DNA from: Ordospora colligata OC4
Lineage: Eukaryota; Microsporidia; Ordosporidae
Direction of reading: 5' to 3'
DNA: 64,000 nucleotides
Assembly (NCBI RefSeq): GCF_000803265.1
Contig: NW_014575402.1
Coordinates: 62,001-126,000, forward strand
The position numbers were made by a program, and so were the translations under genes. Each line of letters opens with the position of its first letter. Position 1 is the first letter of the stretch. The notes below the pieces were generated by a model. It worked only from the letters and a program-made list of their open reading frames with translations, did not search any database and had not been told where the DNA came from. Shown here piece after piece: positions 15,869 through 25,514 of the stretch.

Positions 15869-18493
15869 ATGCTGGATAGAAAATACATTGTTCCTGCGCC
15901 AGTGATCGAGAATCACAGTTCATTAAATGCACTGATCGACGGAATGGAGATCCTCAGTGGACAAGATCTGTGCATACACATGGATAACATGTTATGTGTC
16001 TCTGGACAGTACAATATCGATCAGATGCTCAGAATCGATCATCTCCTTAGTAAAGCCCATGAAAAACACCATGAAGAGTGGTTTTACCAGCGTATGTTTG
16101 AACTAATACTCAAGGCATATGACTTTAGCAACAAATGGAGAAGCAAACTGATGGCATTGAGAATTCATGAAAAACACAGGTTCAGAATGCACAGTAATCG
16201 TCATAATGAATTGCCTCCAAACATCATGAGAGAATCGCTCAGTATATGCGTGCAGTTTATGATTAATAGGCAACTTGTTTACACCAAAGTGGATATTCTT
16301 GGATTTTGTGTGCTTGAAATGATGAGTGTCCCACAACAATCATATGAAGGCCCAGATGATATATTTTATCTGATTGAATATATCTTCAGGTGTGATCCAA
16401 GGATTCTACTCAGGTGGGCAAATAATGCAAGGATGATGAACGATTGGGCGTTGCTGTACATTGAAAACTATCCAGACTTCCTATATACAGAGCTGAGGTA
16501 CATAAGCAATCCAATGATTTTGCGTGAGATAATAGTTCAACAAAAGTCACACAGATTATACGAATTTCTTTTTGTAAAGATGGGAATGATGTTTCCAATG
16601 TATGAGCTATTAGACATCCTGGTTGAGAGCTATAGTGAGTCAAATGCCGAGTACACATCTCGGATATTCAATAAGGCTTTTTTTGAGAGTAGAAGCGATG
16701 GGGAAAGGTTACTCAAAGGATTCATAAAAAAGACAAAGACAACCATATTCAGTGATTTATTTTACGAACGTTGCAGTGATGTGGATGGAGATTATGTTGA
16801 AGCTCTTGTTGTATGCATTCAGAGTGTGGATTTGATTAGCAATGAATGTGCTCAGAAACTTGTGGACTCACAATATTGGCCATACATTACTCATGAGTAT
16901 GAAAGCTTTGCTATTTTAATGAAGCTACTGATGAGCAGGCAGATTTGCCTCAACAAGCAGTACGAATTCCTAAACAGTAATGTGCCAGTGTCTCTCGATA
17001 ACCTGAAAAAGGTTCTATTTGTTTCACAACATGCTCCTGACAAAAGAGCGAAGGTGCTTGAAGTGATTGTATCTGTGATAAAGAGCATGCATAGACACAT
17101 GAATAAATGTGTGCAGTGCATTGGAAAAAAGATACAGAAACTTACATTGCATTCTACGGATAACCTTAACTACCACATGGATAAAATTATTCAAAAACAG
17201 ATGCTGGTAATTATATACAGTATCCTTGATATTCTGAGGTACAGTTATATTCCAACGAAGACATTGTATACACTTTCGTTGATTGATGCCGAGATATTTG
17301 GTAGAAAAGTTGTTCAGGAAGTCAGGTACGACTGTTTTTTCATCAAATGCATGAATATTGTGCTGAGAGATGGTTCTGGGCGATTTGATAGTATTATGAG
17401 TGACATAATTCAGATGGATTTATTTAAAATGACTGGATACTGGGAGATATGTGTTGTAAAGGCACTGAACCTTAGGAGGCTTTGGAATGCAGCTAAAAAT
17501 TTTAATAGTGGAGCAAATGCAATCAATAATAAGAATAGCAGACTGTATTCACTTAGAAATAGTCTAATTCATTCAGAATCAAACTTCAACTGTGAAAATC
17601 TTTTAAGTGTTGATGCTCATGAACTTGAATGTAGCAATCTTCTTGAGTACTTGAATATTATAGATGACATGATAAGACTGAAATGTCTTGCAGCAGAGAT
17701 TGAAGGTAAGAAGCGTGTGGAGGTGATGGATGCATTGATACAACGATTGGAGATGTCAGAGAGAGTTTGTGAGGGAATGGTATTCTGCAAAGAATCCTTC
17801 ATTTCATTAGAGATGCCTTTCGATAGATTTGGGTTTGAGATTTCACTCTTGCAATATGAAGAGGATGGAGAGCAGGTATTTGTGCAATTTGAAGGCAGAG
17901 ATGCAAAGGTGTCAATAGGAAGAACGAACGGAAAACTATTTTTGAGGAAGTGTACGGCAGGAGCCAGTGAGCAGAGTCTACTTGGAGAGAGCAATAAGCC
18001 AAAAATCAATATGATTTTCAGGTCATGGTACAAGTCATCGAAGCTTGTGTTTGGATTTGATGATAAGATGCATAATGTAAAGATCAGTGGGATAAGAAGG
18101 ATAGTCATAGGTAGTGGATTTAAAGGGATAGTTGACAAGCTTTTTCTGTGTGAGTCCGTATCATATGGAAGATGTGTGTCTAGAATGCAAAGGGGCGCAA
18201 GCTTCTATATTGATGTGTTGTCTAAGATTGAGAAGATGCTGCAATACAAGAATAGAGTGGGTGTGTATATGGATAACACACGGCCATATTTCATAAACAG
18301 AAGCATTGATGTTGAAATAAGCAATGTGATTGATAACAAGAATGTGTACTGGCGATATAACAAATCAGTTAAGAAACTACTGAATGTTGATGACGACGAG
18401 TCCAATAAAATCCTTAATAAGAAGCAAGCTTCTATTGGAATTTTGTCTCTCATTCACAAGCTTCATTGTGATTTACCAGTCAATAATGCATAA
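15869..18493 (+). CDS. Large hypothetical protein, 874 aa, with a possible LamG/ConA-like segment
   Basis: No confident family. The start at 15869 is chosen because the open frame back to 15656 runs antisense through the HisRS 5' end and a TATAAAT box sits 27 nt upstream. Residues ~1-650 are mostly helical with many Leu, Met and Tyr, as in an alpha-solenoid scaffold. A beta-rich segment near residues 690-790 reads FGFEISLLQYEEDGEQVFVQF, then KINMIFRSWYKSSKLVFGF, then IVIGSGFKGIVDKLFLCES; this resembles a LamG/concanavalin-like sandwich as found in the N-terminal part of BEACH proteins, but no BEACH domain follows. No signal peptide or membrane helix. Confidence 0.7.
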   Translation: MLDRKYIVPAPVIENHSSLNALIDGMEILSGQDLCIHMDNMLCVSGQYNIDQMLRIDHLLSKAHEKHHEEWFYQRMFELILKAYDFSNKWRSKLMALRIHEKHRFRMHSNRHNELPPNIMRESLSICVQFMINRQLVYTKVDILGFCVLEMMSVPQQSYEGPDDIFYLIEYIFRCDPRILLRWANNARMMNDWALLYIENYPDFLYTELRYISNPMILREIIVQQKSHRLYEFLFVKMGMMFPMYELLDILVESYSESNAEYTSRIFNKAFFESRSDGERLLKGFIKKTKTTIFSDLFYERCSDVDGDYVEALVVCIQSVDLISNECAQKLVDSQYWPYITHEYESFAILMKLLMSRQICLNKQYEFLNSNVPVSLDNLKKVLFVSQHAPDKRAKVLEVIVSVIKSMHRHMNKCVQCIGKKIQKLTLHSTDNLNYHMDKIIQKQMLVIIYSILDILRYSYIPTKTLYTLSLIDAEIFGRKVVQEVRYDCFFIKCMNIVLRDGSGRFDSIMSDIIQMDLFKMTGYWEICVVKALNLRRLWNAAKNFNSGANAINNKNSRLYSLRNSLIHSESNFNCENLLSVDAHELECSNLLEYLNIIDDMIRLKCLAAEIEGKKRVEVMDALIQRLEMSERVCEGMVFCKESFISLEMPFDRFGFEISLLQYEEDGEQVFVQFEGRDAKVSIGRTNGKLFLRKCTAGASEQSLLGESNKPKINMIFRSWYKSSKLVFGFDDKMHNVKISGIRRIVIGSGFKGIVDKLFLCESVSYGRCVSRMQRGASFYIDVLSKIEKMLQYKNRVGVYMDNTRPYFINRSIDVEISNVIDNKNVYWRYNKSVKKLLNVDDDESNKILNKKQASIGILSLIHKLHCDLPVNNA

Positions 18494-18635
18494 GGGGGTA
18501 TGAGTATGGGAGATTTGCCAGTAAGCAAAGAAGTAACCAATTAAAGTAAGAATATGGTGGATGGGTGGAAATGTTGGAGCATTGGTGAATGAGTATTACT
18601 GGGATGGTTTGAATGTTATTATTGGTGAACAAACC

Positions 18636-18645
18636 TATAAATATT
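18636..18645 (+). promoter_or_regulatory. TATA-like box of the 18664 gene
   Basis: TATAAATATT starts 28 nt before the ATG at 18664, the same sequence and spacing as before the gene at 9340. It favours 18664 over the upstream in-frame ATG at 18613, which lies upstream of the box. Confidence 0.55.
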
Positions 18646-18663
18646 GCGCGAAGTGATGAGTTT

Positions 18664-18924
18664 ATGAAGTTTTCAACAGCAATATTTGGTGTTCTATTGT
18701 CATTATCTGGTATTGCTAGGTGTTGGTTTTTTTCAAGTGAACAAGATGATACAGCATCAAAGTTTTTTTCAAATGAACAAGATGATGCAGCAAAGGCTAC
18801 TGATAGTGATCAAAGTGAGGATGATGACAATACAGCCAACTTTTTAACCGGGGATGATTCCAATCCAAACACCGACAATAAAGCGGGACTTTTTGGATTC
18901 TCAGATGAAGATGAAAATAAATGA
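18664..18924 (+). CDS. Small secreted acidic protein with a 12-residue tandem repeat
   Basis: 86 residues from ATG 18664. The N-terminus MKFSTAIFGVLLSLSGIARC is a signal peptide with cleavage likely after residue 17-19. The mature chain is strongly acidic (Asp/Glu/Asn/Ser) and predicted disordered. It begins with two near-identical units FFSSEQDDTASK and FFSNEQDDAAK, encoded by a 36-nt tandem repeat. No family is recognised. A secreted role (spore wall, parasitophorous interface) is possible. No Cys remains after cleavage except at the cleavage region. Confidence 0.65.
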   Translation: MKFSTAIFGVLLSLSGIARCWFFSSEQDDTASKFFSNEQDDAAKATDSDQSEDDDNTANFLTGDDSNPNTDNKAGLFGFSDEDENK

Positions 18925-19130
18925 AGTCTAAGCAATTGCATTTGATGCTATTCCGGCTTTATTTTATTGCATTATGTTTATTCATTAATGCAATAATGCA
19001 GTGAATGGTGTGATGCTGTATTATTTCTGTATTATTTGAAGGAATAAATTATCTTTCTATATATTTGTATTGATTGGTTATTAAGGTTAATGATAACAGA
19101 ATTATTTGATGTGTCAGGCAATTGCCCTAG

Positions 19131-19694
19131 ATGAACATTCTGAAGCTGGTGATGCTTGGTCCACCTGGATGTGGTAAGGGAACGCAGTCAAAGCTTATTT
19201 CTGAGAAGTATGTGATTCCACATGTCAGCTCTGGAGATATTCTGAGAGATGAGGCAAAGAAAGGTAAGTGGTAGCAAATAATTTTAGACACGGCGATAGC
19301 CGAAGAGATCAGAAACGTGATAAATGCAGGAGGTCTTGTTCCTGAACGTGTTATGAACGAGATCGTTCTTGACAGGATTAGAAGCATGGAAGGATTCATT
19401 CTTGATGGGTATCCCAGGAAGATCGAGCAGGCTGAGATGCTAGGGGAGATCGACATGGCAGTGTTTATCAATGTTGATCAAGAAACATGCATTCAGCGGA
19501 TATGTAGGAGAAATGAGGGAAGGAAAGACGACAACGAGGATATAGCAAGGAAGCGATATGATGTTTATAGGAAAGAGACAGAACCAATTGTTGAGTATTA
19601 CAGGGCTATGGGAAAGCTAGTTGAGATTGATGGGAGTATGGAATGTAGCACGGTCTTCTCTGAAGTGTGTAAGATGATTGAACGGATGAATTAA
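19131..19694 (+). CDS. Adenylate kinase (AK1/UMP-CMP kinase type), with one 24-nt intron
   Basis: Transfers phosphate between ATP and AMP (or UMP/CMP). Exon 1 is 19131-19263 and exon 2 is 19288-19694; joined they make exactly 180 codons (179 aa). Exon 1 carries the P-loop GPPGCGKGT (residues 10-18) and SSGDILR. Without splicing the frame hits TAG four codons into the intron; splicing restores [20 protein letters not shown], aligning with the family's ...GKxAxxIMDAGxLV region. Exon 2 holds GFILDGYPR and the short-lid segment [16 protein letters not shown], typical of the short-form cytosolic enzymes. AMP and UMP/CMP specificity cannot be separated by eye. The ATG is preceded by GCCCTAG, as at RPB3. 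Confidence 0.92.
19264..19287 (+). other. Spliceosomal intron, 24 nt, in adenylate kinase
   Basis: GTAAGT at the 5' end and TTTTAG at the 3' end, with an internal ATAATTT just before the AG. It is inserted after the first base of codon 45 (phase 1). Removal restores the adenylate kinase frame; retention gives an immediate stop. The length and GTAAGT consensus match known microsporidian introns. Confidence 0.93.
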
Positions 19695-19728
19695 ACTGTT
19701 TGATGTTGTGCGATGTGAGAGTTTATGT

Positions 19729-22059
19729 ATGATCCTTTTTTTAAGGAGGAAAACAAAGATGAATAGAACCCACTTTGAGTATAGAGGGATGAATAATGTG
19801 TTTGATGGTGCTGATGATGACATGAAGTTTATGAGATATATCGATAGAATTCTTGCATTGGATCACAGAAGTAATTGGATTGATGCAAATGCAAAGTGTG
19901 TAGCATGCAATGGATTGTGTGCAAAGTCATCTAATTGTAGTATACTTTCTGAAGGAAGGATTGATATAGAGATGGAATCTGATCAATGTATTAAGCATAC
20001 AGATACTATTTATTTAAGTGATGCCAAGGTTTTGAAGTTTCTTGTATGTAAGAGGCTTAATATGATACTTGGACTTCGGATGATTGAAGAGTTTTGTGAT
20101 GTGACTCCTGATGAAGATAATGTTGAAATGAATAAAATCAATACAGATGATATAAAGCACAGAATGCATATTAAGGAATGGGAGACGAGAAGTGTATTTT
20201 CTGACAGGTATTTTTATGAATGTGTTGGTAGAGGCGCATATGTAACAGGAAGTAGAGACGATAACTGGATGTATGAGTCAGATCAAATAGACGCTATGCT
20301 TATGAGAAAGGAATGTATGATGTTATACAGGTACAGATATGTACTTAAGATGATGTCTGACGAGGTTTGTAGCAGTGGATTTACTGGAGTGGTGATGATT
20401 GATACATCAAGCATGACTCTTCACATACCGACTAAAGATATTAATATTGGGCTCTCTAGCGGAGAGATTCAAAGTGGTGTGAATGGATCGTTTTCTATAT
20501 GCCTGAGTGGATTGAATGGATCTGGGATGCAAGTACAGAATGTAAGGCTCGAGTCGATGTACCGTAGAGATAATTTTGATGTAAGGTTTGAGTACCATAG
20601 AATTCTGACTGTAGGAGGGAGAGAAGATATGATGGAGTGGTACATCGAGAATAAGAATGTATCATTAGATGAGATGTTTGATGAGATTGCATGTGTATCT
20701 GGGCGCATTGATCTTGATAAGAATTGTTTGATATTTGTGGAGTCCAAGGCAAGTTTACTCTTTGGTGAAACTGATGTATCTCTGGGTGTGATAGGGCGTT
20801 CTGTGTTATTTTATTTAAGGAAGTTTGGAGGAGAAGCGCTTTCAGTGATAGTGAATAAGATGATAGAATACATAGAGGAAGTGATTGGGACGCTGGGTGT
20901 GTGTCAAAGGCATGCGGAAGGACTGCTGTTTTTGCATGATACATGCATCTTTGTGAACCGAGCTATAGCGATGGAATCTAGGTTTGGAAGGCGAATGTCG
21001 AGTGTGATACGGCTTGATGGATTGTGTGACAACGTGAGCAGGGATGAACTATGTAGATGGGTGGTTGATAACAGTCAAAAAGGCTTCTATGTTGCTTCTG
21101 CATATATGAAGGACTCTGGAGCATGCAAGTTTATTCGAGTGTTCGATGATGGATGGAGCATGAAATGTAAATCAGTAGAAATAGAAAGCAGACTTATTAT
21201 GCATAATTCGATTGGAAAGTACCTAACTGATTACCTATTAAAAGCAGAAACAACTCATGGGCATAGACGATCGTTGATGTTTAACAAACTGTCATCAATA
21301 TATGCAGGACTCAGGCGAATATACACAAGGGGATTGATTGGATGTGTGAGTGATGAGAAGGTTGGTAAAATGATTTCATGCATTATTGGAAATGAAAAGC
21401 CAAGAAGCAATGAAGTTGTCCCATTATGTACGATTCTGCATGACATATGCAAGATGATTCCTGTGAGGATATCTGTTCTTGACAAGGCGTTAGTTGAGTG
21501 TGCAGTACATGTGGCAACAGTGTTTGGAAAGAACCTGAGAAGATACATGAGGAATGGAAAGGGAGATATTGAAGGGATATTTGAGAGGATGAGCAGATTA
21601 TATGTAAGATTTGATGGATTGGAGTCTGCAATACATAAGGATGTGTTTAGTAGTGAAGTGCATTGTGTGATTGAGGATGAATGTCGGTATCGTCTTGGAA
21701 AGATATCTTGCAATGTAAATAGTGGACTTAAACAACTTGTTTTATGCAGAAATGTTTATGAAAGACATTTGAGTTTTCTTGAGATTGCAGGATTGGAGGC
21801 GAATTCTGTATATTGTGAGGAGGAGAGGAAGGTTCTGATGAGATTTTATGATATGATGAGAATAAGAAAAGCATTTAAAGATGGAGATACACTCAGGAGA
21901 GAGATATGTAGAATGCTTGGTAAGGTAGTAGGCGTTGAAGAGAATGTGCGTAACAGATACCGACTGTATTTGTATGAATGCATTGTGGATAATGCCAAGG
22001 ATATACCGAAAGAAGACTATCAGAAGGTAATGATGATGGTGAATGAGTGTTTTCTGTGA
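19729..22059 (+). CDS. Large hypothetical protein, 776 aa
   Basis: No family recognised. First in-frame ATG is 19729; a second at 19759 (MNRTHFEYRGMNNVFDG) is equally plausible. The chain is soluble with no signal peptide or long hydrophobic helix. Cysteines cluster near residues 50-70 (CVACNGLCAKSSNC), which could bind a metal. The middle has beta-rich stretches (SGFTGVVMIDTSSMTLHIPT), while residues ~330-776 look helical, so a propeller-plus-solenoid scaffold (nuclear pore or vesicle-tether type) is possible but unproven. Starts about 35 nt after adenylate kinase on the same strand. Confidence 0.65.
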   Translation: MILFLRRKTKMNRTHFEYRGMNNVFDGADDDMKFMRYIDRILALDHRSNWIDANAKCVACNGLCAKSSNCSILSEGRIDIEMESDQCIKHTDTIYLSDAKVLKFLVCKRLNMILGLRMIEEFCDVTPDEDNVEMNKINTDDIKHRMHIKEWETRSVFSDRYFYECVGRGAYVTGSRDDNWMYESDQIDAMLMRKECMMLYRYRYVLKMMSDEVCSSGFTGVVMIDTSSMTLHIPTKDINIGLSSGEIQSGVNGSFSICLSGLNGSGMQVQNVRLESMYRRDNFDVRFEYHRILTVGGREDMMEWYIENKNVSLDEMFDEIACVSGRIDLDKNCLIFVESKASLLFGETDVSLGVIGRSVLFYLRKFGGEALSVIVNKMIEYIEEVIGTLGVCQRHAEGLLFLHDTCIFVNRAIAMESRFGRRMSSVIRLDGLCDNVSRDELCRWVVDNSQKGFYVASAYMKDSGACKFIRVFDDGWSMKCKSVEIESRLIMHNSIGKYLTDYLLKAETTHGHRRSLMFNKLSSIYAGLRRIYTRGLIGCVSDEKVGKMISCIIGNEKPRSNEVVPLCTILHDICKMIPVRISVLDKALVECAVHVATVFGKNLRRYMRNGKGDIEGIFERMSRLYVRFDGLESAIHKDVFSSEVHCVIEDECRYRLGKISCNVNSGLKQLVLCRNVYERHLSFLEIAGLEANSVYCEEERKVLMRFYDMMRIRKAFKDGDTLRREICRMLGKVVGVEENVRNRYRLYLYECIVDNAKDIPKEDYQKVMMMVNECFL

Positions 22060-22200
22060 TTTGATTTGATTAGTCTAGTGATTGGGATGATGCGTAAGGG
22101 AGAAGCTGAGTGGTGCATATGATTAATGAGTGAGTGATTTTATTTGTTGAATGAAAAAAGGAGAACCTGTAATTTAAATAGAGAATGTGAGTGGATAGCA

Positions 22201-23142
22201 ATGAGTGAAAAGAAAGTCAGAAGGAAGAGAAGCATTATGGTGATAAACGAAAAGGGAGAAGCTGTGAATATTGAGAAGAAGCCAAGAGATGTTGAAGGAG
22301 TTGAGAATGTAAATGCAGTGAGTGGAGGAGCAAGTAACGCAGTAAGCGATGCGAAAGATGGTCTTGCGAGTGGCAAGGAAAATGAAATAATGAATAATGC
22401 AAGGAATGGAGCCGATGATCAGAAGAATGCTAGTGCAATAAGGAGTGGTAAAGAGGAAGCAAGTAAGAAAATCACAGAAGAAAGTAAGCTGATGAATAGC
22501 GATAAGCAGCATGAGAAAGATGGTGAAAGTAAAAGTGAAAGCATCGGTAAGAAGGCGGTGATTAATGAACAGCATAACAAGGAGTATACTGTTCCGAAAG
22601 ATGGCGAAAGATCAGATCATTTGGGTCCAGAAATGCCATCGGATGGAAAGACAAAGTATGTAGGAAAGAACGCAGTGAAAGAAGGTGACGAATCAAGCAA
22701 AAGAGAAGAAATATTTGTGCCTCCAGTACTGCTTTTGAATGATGCCAACATCAATTCTGAGATATTCAAGCAAAGAGAAGATGGAGAAGTTGTGGCAGAA
22801 GGATGGATCTGGAAGAAAAGGCAGTTCTTCAGCTGCTTTTGGCATCAAAAGTACTTTGTTCTCACAAAGGATGGGATACTTAAGTACTACAAGGTTGATG
22901 GGATGAAGAATGCAAAGGGAAATTGGGACATCAAGGAGACAAAGGAAATCAGACACTATGACCTTGCATCTGATGACCGTCATCCGTACAGGCTTGTGAT
23001 AACAGTTAACACAGATTCGTTTATCCTATCATTTGATGAAAAGAATGTCAAGGAATATTGGGTGCGTAGGATTGCAGAAGTTTCCGAGAAGTCAAAGAAT
23101 GAAGTCTCAAGGAATGGCAATATCCGTAGCTCAAGGAAATAA
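22201..23142 (+). CDS. PH-domain protein
   Basis: 313 residues from ATG 22201; the open frame begins earlier only at TTG codons. Residues 1-200 are low-complexity, rich in Lys, Glu, Asn and Ser, and start with a basic patch (KKVRRKRS). Residues ~212-308 form a pleckstrin-homology domain: VAEGWIWKKRQFFSCFWHQKYFV (shown as the WIWKK...WHQKYFVL core), then GILKYYKVDG, YRLVITVNTDSFILSFDE and the closing helix VKEYWVRRIAEV with the invariant Trp. PH domains bind phosphoinositides, so membrane recruitment is expected. The basic beta1-beta2 loop supports lipid binding. Convergent with the Csm1-like gene. Confidence 0.85.
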   Translation: MSEKKVRRKRSIMVINEKGEAVNIEKKPRDVEGVENVNAVSGGASNAVSDAKDGLASGKENEIMNNARNGADDQKNASAIRSGKEEASKKITEESKLMNSDKQHEKDGESKSESIGKKAVINEQHNKEYTVPKDGERSDHLGPEMPSDGKTKYVGKNAVKEGDESSKREEIFVPPVLLLNDANINSEIFKQREDGEVVAEGWIWKKRQFFSCFWHQKYFVLTKDGILKYYKVDGMKNAKGNWDIKETKEIRHYDLASDDRHPYRLVITVNTDSFILSFDEKNVKEYWVRRIAEVSEKSKNEVSRNGNIRSSRK

Positions 23143-23255
23143 ACGCTGCACAGCCAGATATAAAAGGCATCCCAGAAGTGGCTGCAAAAACCCTTTTGAA
23201 TTAAAAAGATGATTTTTATTACAAAATCTATGAAGCATCTTGTATGCATGTTAGC

Positions 23256-23792
23256 TCAGCTTTTCTTCGTGATGACGGCCTCCATGACCTTGAAGAAGAA
23301 TGTTTTTACTTGACACTCGTCGAATGTTATCTCTTCACTAAGAAAGTCGGGCAATTCGATGTTTCTTGACTCCACGAGCTTGTACACATATGCACCATCC
23401 TCAGGAAGCAGAACAAATCTGATTGACTTTGTAATATTGTTTGATACAACCTCATGCGTCACTTCATACGACCCATCAGATTCAACAATGTCAAATCCAA
23501 CAAACCTCTTGTAGAGAAGAGCATCGGTCTTGAGCGACCTTAAATACTCATTCTCCTTTTTATAACTTCCTATAAGCTCCTCTTCCTTCACCTTCATCTC
23601 TTCAAGAATCTGTTTGTATCGTAATGCTGTACTATGTGACCTTTGAGTTTCTGTGTTTTTTATCCCTTCGCTTGACTTCTGCTCTGCTAATTCCGTGTTT
23701 TCTTGCAATTCCTCAGATATTACCTGTTTTGTAGGTGTCTTTGTTCCTTTCCTAGGTGTCTTAAATGTGATCTTCTTCCTGGGCATCTTCAT
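23256..23792 (-). CDS. Csm1/Pcs1-like kinetochore (monopolin) protein
   Basis: 178 residues from ATG 23792; a GTG seven codons upstream is not needed, and CCCTGG lies about 15 nt before the ATG. The N-terminus is basic and Thr/Pro-rich (PRKKITFKTPRKGTKTPTK). A coiled coil of ~50 residues (YKQILEEMKVKEEELIGSYK) follows, then a ~90-residue globular domain ending LPDFLSEEITFDECQVKTFF. The order and the LPDxLxEEIxF signature match the C-terminal domain of Csm1/Pcs1, the homodimeric monopolin subunit that clamps microtubule-binding sites at kinetochores. The domain resembles other RWD-like kinetochore folds (Spc24/Spc25), which are the main alternative. Confidence 0.65.
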   Translation of the reverse strand: MKMPRKKITFKTPRKGTKTPTKQVISEELQENTELAEQKSSEGIKNTETQRSHSTALRYKQILEEMKVKEEELIGSYKKENEYLRSLKTDALLYKRFVGFDIVESDGSYEVTHEVVSNNITKSIRFVLLPEDGAYVYKLVESRNIELPDFLSEEITFDECQVKTFFFKVMEAVITKKS

Positions 23793-23870
23793 CACTTGTG
23801 CTCCAGGGATCACTCATGCAATTTTTTACTCTCACTCATATACGATAACAAATATGAAGATCAGACAAAT

Positions 23871-25241
23871 TTATTTCACAGTCTTTTTCTTGTTGCTTAT
23901 TCTTCTTTTCTTAGAATGCTTTCCTCCACTCTTTTTCCTTTCCTTCATCATCTCTTTCTTGTCCCTTAGACCAGCTCTTTTAACTGCAATTCGCTCCTCC
24001 TTGCTTGCTTTCTTCTTCACATACTCAGGGCGCTTTCCAGAATACTTCCTGTGATTCATCACATTCACAACAGACATGTATGCATAATATACACACTTGG
24101 ATTTTGAGTCCTTGAAGCATGACACTGCATTTGTAATCTTATCTTTCATGCCATCAATAAACTCCTTAATGCGCAGGTCGTTTTCTTTATCTTCACTTTC
24201 AATGTGTTCTTCATTCGTGAATATTGACGCATCTTCGCTTGCAAATTCATCATCGCTATCGCAAGCATCCTCCATGTCCATATCTATGCCTTTTTGCTTA
24301 AGCTTACTTGCCTCAGAGTCAAACTTGCAGTACAATTCTCTTAGCACATTCAATCCATATGCAATGTAATCATCGTCACGGAACTCCGAGCACAGCATCT
24401 CACTAACAACTCCAATCACTTTCATTACATCATTCTCTGTTGTTCCACCAATTATCAACCTCATCACATCCTTGATATCGCTCTTATCAGGATTTAGCAT
24501 ATCTAATGCAAGAGGCACTATCGACGCTTTCAGTCCATATCTGCTTTTAAACAGCGAATACACTTTCATCTTCATTATCTTCACTTCTCTGTCTACTGCT
24601 TCTCTTTGGATACTCTTGAACAGCTTCTTCCCTGTACTTGCTCCCTCATAGCTCAACAGATCCATTGCCTTACTTCCTTCATCTTCAAAGTCTATCTGGT
24701 CTAAAAAATATAACATGCACAGTTTTCCAACCTTTCCATCCACAAACATTCCCTCGCATACATCCTTCTCAAGTTTTGTGTGTCCACAAGAAAATAGATA
24801 CACAATCATGTAGTAGCAGAAACACTTTTGTTTATCGTTTCCCTTTGTATAATATTCAAGTAAGCATGGAATAGTATCTACACTCACCTCTCGCCTTGTT
24901 CGGTTCAATATCGACTTCAGATCCGAATGATATTCAAGAAGATTCCTCAACAGCTGATCTGCATCTATCAACTTGTTTCTTTTTAGTAAAAACAAACTCT
25001 CAATCACTACGTGTCTTATCTTGTGGCATTTGATTGTTCTTATGCTGTTGATAAGTGCATTTGGAAGTCTGCTGTCAATCTTCACATGTGTTAACAGAAG
25101 CGAGAGAACTTGTCTGATTGGCTTTTCAGGTTGATTTGGAAGATTCACAAGCGAAACAAACTTGTCTAACTGCCTGCCATACTCCTCTGTATAATTCATT
25201 GGGTTTTTTGATAATCCCAATAGCACTTCATAAGTATCCAT
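23871..25241 (-). CDS. SDA1: SDA1, 60S ribosome biogenesis factor
   Basis: Nucleolar/nuclear factor for 60S subunit maturation and export. 456 residues against ~700-770 in yeast and human. The family pattern is seen in order: PNQPEKPIRQVLSLLLTHV, LPNALINSIRTIKCHKIRHVV followed by ESLFLLKRNKLIDADQLL, and the central EVKIMKMKVYSLFKSRYGLK with AYGLNVLRELYCK. An acidic stretch (DACDSDDEFASEDAS) and a Lys/Arg-rich C-terminus with nuclear-localisation character follow, as in SDA1. The ATG is preceded by ATCCCAGATTAG. The tail overlaps no gene and is convergent with nothing; upstream it is divergent from the solenoid protein. Confidence 0.8.
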   Translation of the reverse strand: MDTYEVLLGLSKNPMNYTEEYGRQLDKFVSLVNLPNQPEKPIRQVLSLLLTHVKIDSRLPNALINSIRTIKCHKIRHVVIESLFLLKRNKLIDADQLLRNLLEYHSDLKSILNRTRREVSVDTIPCLLEYYTKGNDKQKCFCYYMIVYLFSCGHTKLEKDVCEGMFVDGKVGKLCMLYFLDQIDFEDEGSKAMDLLSYEGASTGKKLFKSIQREAVDREVKIMKMKVYSLFKSRYGLKASIVPLALDMLNPDKSDIKDVMRLIIGGTTENDVMKVIGVVSEMLCSEFRDDDYIAYGLNVLRELYCKFDSEASKLKQKGIDMDMEDACDSDDEFASEDASIFTNEEHIESEDKENDLRIKEFIDGMKDKITNAVSCFKDSKSKCVYYAYMSVVNVMNHRKYSGKRPEYVKKKASKEERIAVKRAGLRDKKEMMKERKKSGGKHSKKRRISNKKKTVK

Positions 25242-25380
25242 CTAATCTGGGATTCAAAAATCAGTTAAACAAGAAATTAGCAGCAAATCTAGTGCACCAA
25301 GCAATGCATTGAATTACAGTATGCAAGACTAAATCAAAAAGTGCATGAACATTTTATGATCTATAATTGATGTTTACTAG

Positions 25381-25420
25381 GCATTACTGAGCATTAGTAA
25401 GTATCACTGGGCACTATGCA
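25381..25420. repeat. Degenerate 10-bp-period repeat
   Basis: Four successive 10-mers (GCATTACTGA, GCATTAGTAA, GTATCACTGG, GCACTATGCA) share G-(C/T)-A-(T/C) and related bases, in the divergent promoter between SDA1 and the 25515 gene. The period matches one helical turn. It may be chance. Confidence 0.25.
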
Positions 25421-25514
25421 ATTCATAATGAATATTTATCATTCATTCACCTACTTATCACTCCACACATCACTTCACTTCTGAAACATGCATAAATACA
25501 TAGAAACGCATACA

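Noticed and set aside
22104..22190. C/D-like GATGATG...CTGA in the gap before the PH-domain gene
   Set aside because: There is no second D box and no closing stem.
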